Part shown: positions 7,342 to 9,076 of the stretch, piece after piece
How the letters are laid out: every line of letters begins with the position of its first letter
How positions within the stretch are numbered: the first letter of the stretch is position 1
Assembly (NCBI GenBank): GCA_030666935.1
Contig: DAOUWX010000061.1
Location: 1 to 9,076, forward strand
Source: Atribacterota bacterium
GTDB lineage: Bacteria > Atribacterota > Phoenicimicrobiia > Phoenicimicrobiales > Phoenicimicrobiaceae
Direction of reading: 5' to 3'
DNA: 9,076 nucleotides
Program-made: the position numbers and the translations under genes
Notes under the pieces: generated by a model
What the model saw: the letters and a program-made list of their open reading frames with translations, nothing else
Database searches by the model: none
What the model was told of the DNA's origin: nothing

Positions 7342-8370
7342 ATGCAGAAGAAAGATATTAAGAATTTTACCTTAAATGAACTTCAAGAAGAGGTTAAAAA
7401 TTTAGGGGTTGAAAAATATAGGGCAACTCAATTATTTAATCTGCTTTACAAAAAAGGCATAGAAGACTTCAGAGATATGCTGAGTCTACCAACATCATTT
7501 AGAGGTTTACTTCAAAGATATTTTTACATAAGCAAGGTAAGGTTGGTAAATTTAGCTAAATCGAAAGACCAAACCGAAAAATATTTATTTAAGTTAGAAG
7601 ATGGAAATTTAATAGAAAGCGTTCTTATATTTTCTGGTAAAAGAGTGACTGAATGTATATCTTCCCAAATTGGTTGTAAATATAACTGTTTGTTTTGTGA
7701 AAGCGGTAAAAAAGGTTTTACCAGAAACCTTACAGTTAGCGAGATTTTAAATCAAGTTTTATTTGTAAAGAAAAAAATTGAATCTAATCTCAATAATATT
7801 GTATTTATGGGTATTGGTGAACCTTTAGATAATTATGATAATGTTGTAAAAGCCATTTGTATATTGAATTTTAAAGATGCTTTCAATATCGGAGCAAGAA
7901 AGATTACCATTTCTACCTGTGGGGTGATACCGGCTATAAAAAGGCTACAAGAGCATAATTGGCAGGTAGAGTTATCAGTTTCTCTGCATGCTCCGGAAAA
8001 TAAATTAAGGTCTTATCTAATGCCGGTAAATAATATATATCCCTTACCAGATCTGATAGAAGCATGCAAGAATTATGCGGAAAAAACTAAAAGGCAGATT
8101 ACTTTTGAATATATTTTAATTAAAGGAATGAATGGTTCACTGATTTATGCAGATAAATTAGCTAAACTGATTGGTGGATTTAATTCTAAAATAAATTTAA
8201 TTACCTTTAACCCTGCACCCAATTCCTTACTGCAGGCACCCGGTATTTCTCAGGTTAAATCTTTTAAAAATAAACTGGCGACTAGGGGGATTCCAGCCAC
8301 TATAAGAATATCAAAGGGTGATGATATCTCTGCTGCTTGTGGACAGCTAAAGAGTCTGCATCTAAAATAA
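7342..8370 (+). CDS. rlmN: RlmN, dual-specificity 23S rRNA A2503 / tRNA A37 C2-methyltransferase (radical SAM)
   Basis: At 342 residues it is the normal length for the family. RlmN methylates C2 of A2503 in 23S rRNA and, in some bacteria, A37 of certain tRNAs, using a [4Fe-4S] cluster and two SAM molecules. The N-terminal 90 residues form the helical RNA-binding domain, followed by IESVLI (91-96). The radical SAM cluster motif CX3CX2C is Cys112, Cys116 and Cys119. The two extra catalytic cysteines are present: Cys105 in ECISSQ, and Cys333 in SAACGQL, the methyl-carrying one. GIGEP (157-161), LSVSLHAP (211-218) and FEYILI (255-260) are further family marks. It reads as RlmN rather than Cfr from overall motif character, a distinction that would need a tree. 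The ribosome binding site is weak (AAAGAGAT, 7322-7329, long spacing), so translation may depend partly on the gene 18 bp upstream. It is the last gene of the operon. Confidence 0.95.
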   Translation: MQKKDIKNFTLNELQEEVKNLGVEKYRATQLFNLLYKKGIEDFRDMLSLPTSFRGLLQRYFYISKVRLVNLAKSKDQTEKYLFKLEDGNLIESVLIFSGKRVTECISSQIGCKYNCLFCESGKKGFTRNLTVSEILNQVLFVKKKIESNLNNIVFMGIGEPLDNYDNVVKAICILNFKDAFNIGARKITISTCGVIPAIKRLQEHNWQVELSVSLHAPENKLRSYLMPVNNIYPLPDLIEACKNYAEKTKRQITFEYILIKGMNGSLIYADKLAKLIGGFNSKINLITFNPAPNSLLQAPGISQVKSFKNKLATRGIPATIRISKGDDISAACGQLKSLHLK

Positions 8371-8376
8371 ATTACA

Positions 8377-8405
8377 AGGGCGTATGCAATACACCCCTAC
8401 TTTTT
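8377..8405. terminator. Imperfect GC-rich palindrome with T-run after rlmN; possible terminator or dispersed palindrome
   Basis: GGG (8378-8380) and GTAT (8382-8385) pair with ATAC (8389-8392) and CCC (8394-8396) around GCA, with one C-A mismatch. After CTAC comes TTTTT (8401-8405). The stem begins 7 bp after the rlmN stop, a natural place for a terminator. Read on the - strand it starts GTAGGGG, a form that I recall from intergenic palindromic repeats of many environmental bacteria, so it may be a repeat that also terminates transcription. Confidence 0.4.
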
Positions 8406-8416
8406 ATATGCCACAC

Positions 8417-8440
8417 GATACTTGTTTTCGTAAGAACGAC
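8417..8440 (-). repeat. Degenerate imperfect dyad resembling GTCATTC...CGAAAG...GAAT intergenic repeats
   Basis: Read on the - strand it begins GTCGTTCTTACGAAAA and ends AAGTATC, with a weakened dyad around CGAAAA. This recalls, from memory only, the common GTCATTCCTGCGAAAGCAGG-type intergenic repeat of many bacteria. The arms pair poorly here, so it would be a decayed copy. The resemblance is suggestive and not proof. Confidence 0.3.
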
Positions 8441-8476
8441 AAATGCTTCCTGATTTCTTCTCTTTCCCTTTTGTTT

Positions 8477-8500
8477 CCTTAACTAGCTAACCAACTAACC
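8477..8500. repeat. Three-unit octamer-type repeat (CTAACC-like)
   Basis: The + strand reads CCTTAACT, AGCTAACC, AACTAACC in consecutive 8-bp steps; on the - strand this is GGTTAGTT, GGTTAGCT, AGTTAAGG. A pyrimidine-rich stretch (8446-8480, only three purines) precedes it and a heptamer array follows. The function is unknown. Confidence 0.5.
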
Positions 8501-8512
8501 AAATAATTAATT

Positions 8513-8547
8513 AGCAACGAGATACGATATACGACATACTATATACG
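8513..8547 (-). repeat. Five-unit heptamer array, inverted relative to the array at 4764
   Basis: On the - strand the units are CGTATAT, AGTATGT, CGTATAT, CGTATCT and CGTTGCT, again exactly five 7-bp units with the last one degenerate. The shared pattern with 4764-4798 is [AC]GTATnn. It ends 11 bp before the -35 box of the tRNA promoter, so it could influence that promoter, though nothing shows that it does. Confidence 0.7.
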
Positions 8548-8558
8548 AATAAAATTTC

Positions 8559-8586
8559 TTGACTTTATAAGCATATCTGATATACT
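8559..8586 (+). promoter_or_regulatory. Sigma70-type promoter for the tRNA gene
   Basis: TTGACT (8559-8564) and TATACT (8581-8586) are separated by 16 bp, and TG at 8578-8579 gives an extended -10. Each box differs from consensus at one position. Transcription would start near 8593, leaving about 19 nt before the mature tRNA 5' end. It is the best promoter in the window. Confidence 0.8.
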
Positions 8587-8611
8587 TTTAACGAAGATAA
8601 TGTTGGCTAAC

Positions 8612-8687
8612 GGGCCCATAGCTCAGCTGGCAGAGCAACCGGCTCATAACCGGTCGGTCCCTGGTTCGAATCCAGGTGGGCCCACCA
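8612..8687 (+). tRNA. tRNA with anticodon CAT, probably elongator tRNA-Met
   Basis: The 76-nt cloverleaf is complete. The acceptor stem GGGCCCA pairs perfectly with TGGGCCC, the D arm has GCTC/GAGC, the anticodon stem ACCGG pairs with CCGGT, anticodon CAT lies at 8645-8647, and the T arm CCTGG-TTCGAAT-CCAGG is intact. Discriminator A (8684) is followed by an encoded CCA (8685-8687). The initiator tRNA is excluded because the 1-72 pair is a normal G-C and the anticodon stem lacks the three consecutive G-C pairs GGG/CCC. An Ile2 tRNA, whose C34 is changed to lysidine by TilS, also carries CAT in the gene. Elongator Met is preferred but not proven. Confidence 0.95.
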
Positions 8688-8780
8688 AACAATTGATAAT
8701 TGCTAATTTTGTTAATAATGCAGGTAGTGTGGAATTTATGGAAAAGCATGAAATTATAAAAATACCAGAGAATTTTATAA

Positions 8781-8819
8781 AAAACCTTACTTCTTTTATA
8801 TAAGAAGTAAGGTTTTTTT
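8781..8819 (+). terminator. Strong intrinsic terminator downstream of the tRNA
   Basis: A perfect 15-bp stem (8781-8795 with 8802-8816) closes a 6-nt loop (TTATAT), and the 3' arm runs into a T-tract (8813-8819). The 5' A-run also makes it partly bidirectional. It lies 94 nt after the tRNA and 44 nt before the next start codon, so it ends the tRNA transcript, and the following gene needs its own promoter or readthrough. Confidence 0.9.
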
Positions 8820-8848
8820 ATTTTAATGGCCTTTACAACTGTGAAGAG

Positions 8849-8854
8849 AGGAGG
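8849..8854 (+). promoter_or_regulatory. Ribosome binding site AGGAGG that decides a TTG start
   Basis: A perfect AGGAGG lies 9 nt before the TTG at 8864 and sits at no suitable distance from any ATG. It therefore fixes the start of the last gene as TTG. The near-perfect site compensates for the weak start codon. Confidence 0.85.
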
Positions 8855-8863
8855 AATAAATCA

Positions 8864-9076
8864 TTGATAGAAGAACAATATGATATCCTTATAGAATTAC
8901 AAAAAATCGATATTGATATCGATGAAGAAAAGAAAAAGAAGAGAAGTTTGCCTTTAATAATAGAAGGGATTACCAAAAAAATTCAAGCACTGAAAGATAG
9001 TTTAAAAAAGAAAAATGAAAATTATAAGAATTTACAGATTAAATTAAAAAGAAAAGAATTGGATTTAGCTGAGAAA
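8864..9076 (+). CDS. Coiled-coil protein, probably COG1579 C4-type zinc-ribbon family (3' end outside window)
   Basis: The frame is open from the TTG at 8864 to the right edge, with 71 codons visible. The start rests on AGGAGG nine bases upstream. The N-terminus IEEQYDILIELQKIDIDID followed by a lysine- and glutamate-rich heptad pattern predicts a long coiled coil without signal peptide or membrane segment. COG1579 proteins open in this way, with a short LxxLQxxDxxID-like stretch before a long coiled coil and a C-terminal CxxC...CxxC zinc ribbon. The ribbon would lie outside the window, so the family call is an inference. COG1579 proteins are about 240 residues and are thought to bind nucleic acid or act near ribosome and cell-wall genes; the exact role is not settled. 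Its promoter is not visible. Confidence 0.75.
   Translation, partial: MIEEQYDILIELQKIDIDIDEEKKKKRSLPLIIEGITKKIQALKDSLKKKNENYKNLQIKLKRKELDLAEK

Noticed and set aside
8600..8803. 67-codon frame on the + strand across the tRNA
   Set aside because: Its first half is the tRNA read as protein (IAQLAEQPAHNRSVPGSNPG is the classic artefact) and its end runs into the terminator.
8688..8863. T-box or other riboswitch before the coiled-coil gene
   Set aside because: There is a terminator but no T-box sequence, specifier loop or other recognised aptamer.

Overview
The window is AT-rich bacterial DNA (roughly one third G+C). Every recognisable gene lies on the + strand. The bacterial assignment rests on clear Shine-Dalgarno sites, a TTG start, a CCA-encoding tRNA, a sigma70-type promoter and a bacterial RlmN. 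The low G+C content, the flavoprotein carrying a cysteine cluster and the COG1579-like gene suggest an anaerobe of a clostridial, Atribacterota-like or similar lineage. That placement is a guess from general character, not a match.

Layout. (1) Positions 1-4749 hold the 3' part of a very large gene that enters from the left edge, with at least 1582 codons visible. It encodes a multidomain protein: HD-type phosphohydrolase, long HEAT-like helical region, NadD/cytidylyltransferase-like nucleotidyltransferase, GNAT-like fold and type I phosphoribosyltransferase-like domain. (2) Positions 4750-5000 are non-coding and rich in short repeats: a five-unit heptamer array, an 11-bp direct repeat and two competing hairpins. 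(3) Positions 5001-8370 are three closely spaced genes, probably one operon: a divergent lactate/malate dehydrogenase-like protein, a two-part FMN-reductase-like flavoprotein with four clustered cysteines, and RlmN, the radical SAM 23S rRNA/tRNA adenine-C2 methyltransferase. (4) Positions 8371-8550 are a second repeat mosaic, which includes another five-unit heptamer array of the same kind in the opposite orientation. (5) A good promoter drives a tRNA with anticodon CAT (8612-8687), followed by a strong intrinsic terminator (8781-8819). (6) A TTG-started gene for a coiled-coil protein, probably the COG1579 zinc-ribbon family, begins at 8864 and runs off the right edge.

How the genes may work together. 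The large protein combines activities that in other organisms act separately on nucleotides and nucleotide precursors: phosphoribosyl transfer, nucleotidyl transfer and phosphohydrolysis. It is the best candidate for an under-described system here, although similar very large 'cytidyltransferase-related' proteins probably exist in databases. The operon puts two putative redox enzymes (NAD-fold and FMN-fold) next to RlmN, and their substrates cannot be read from sequence. No CRISPR array, insertion sequence, phage gene or recognised defence gene was found.
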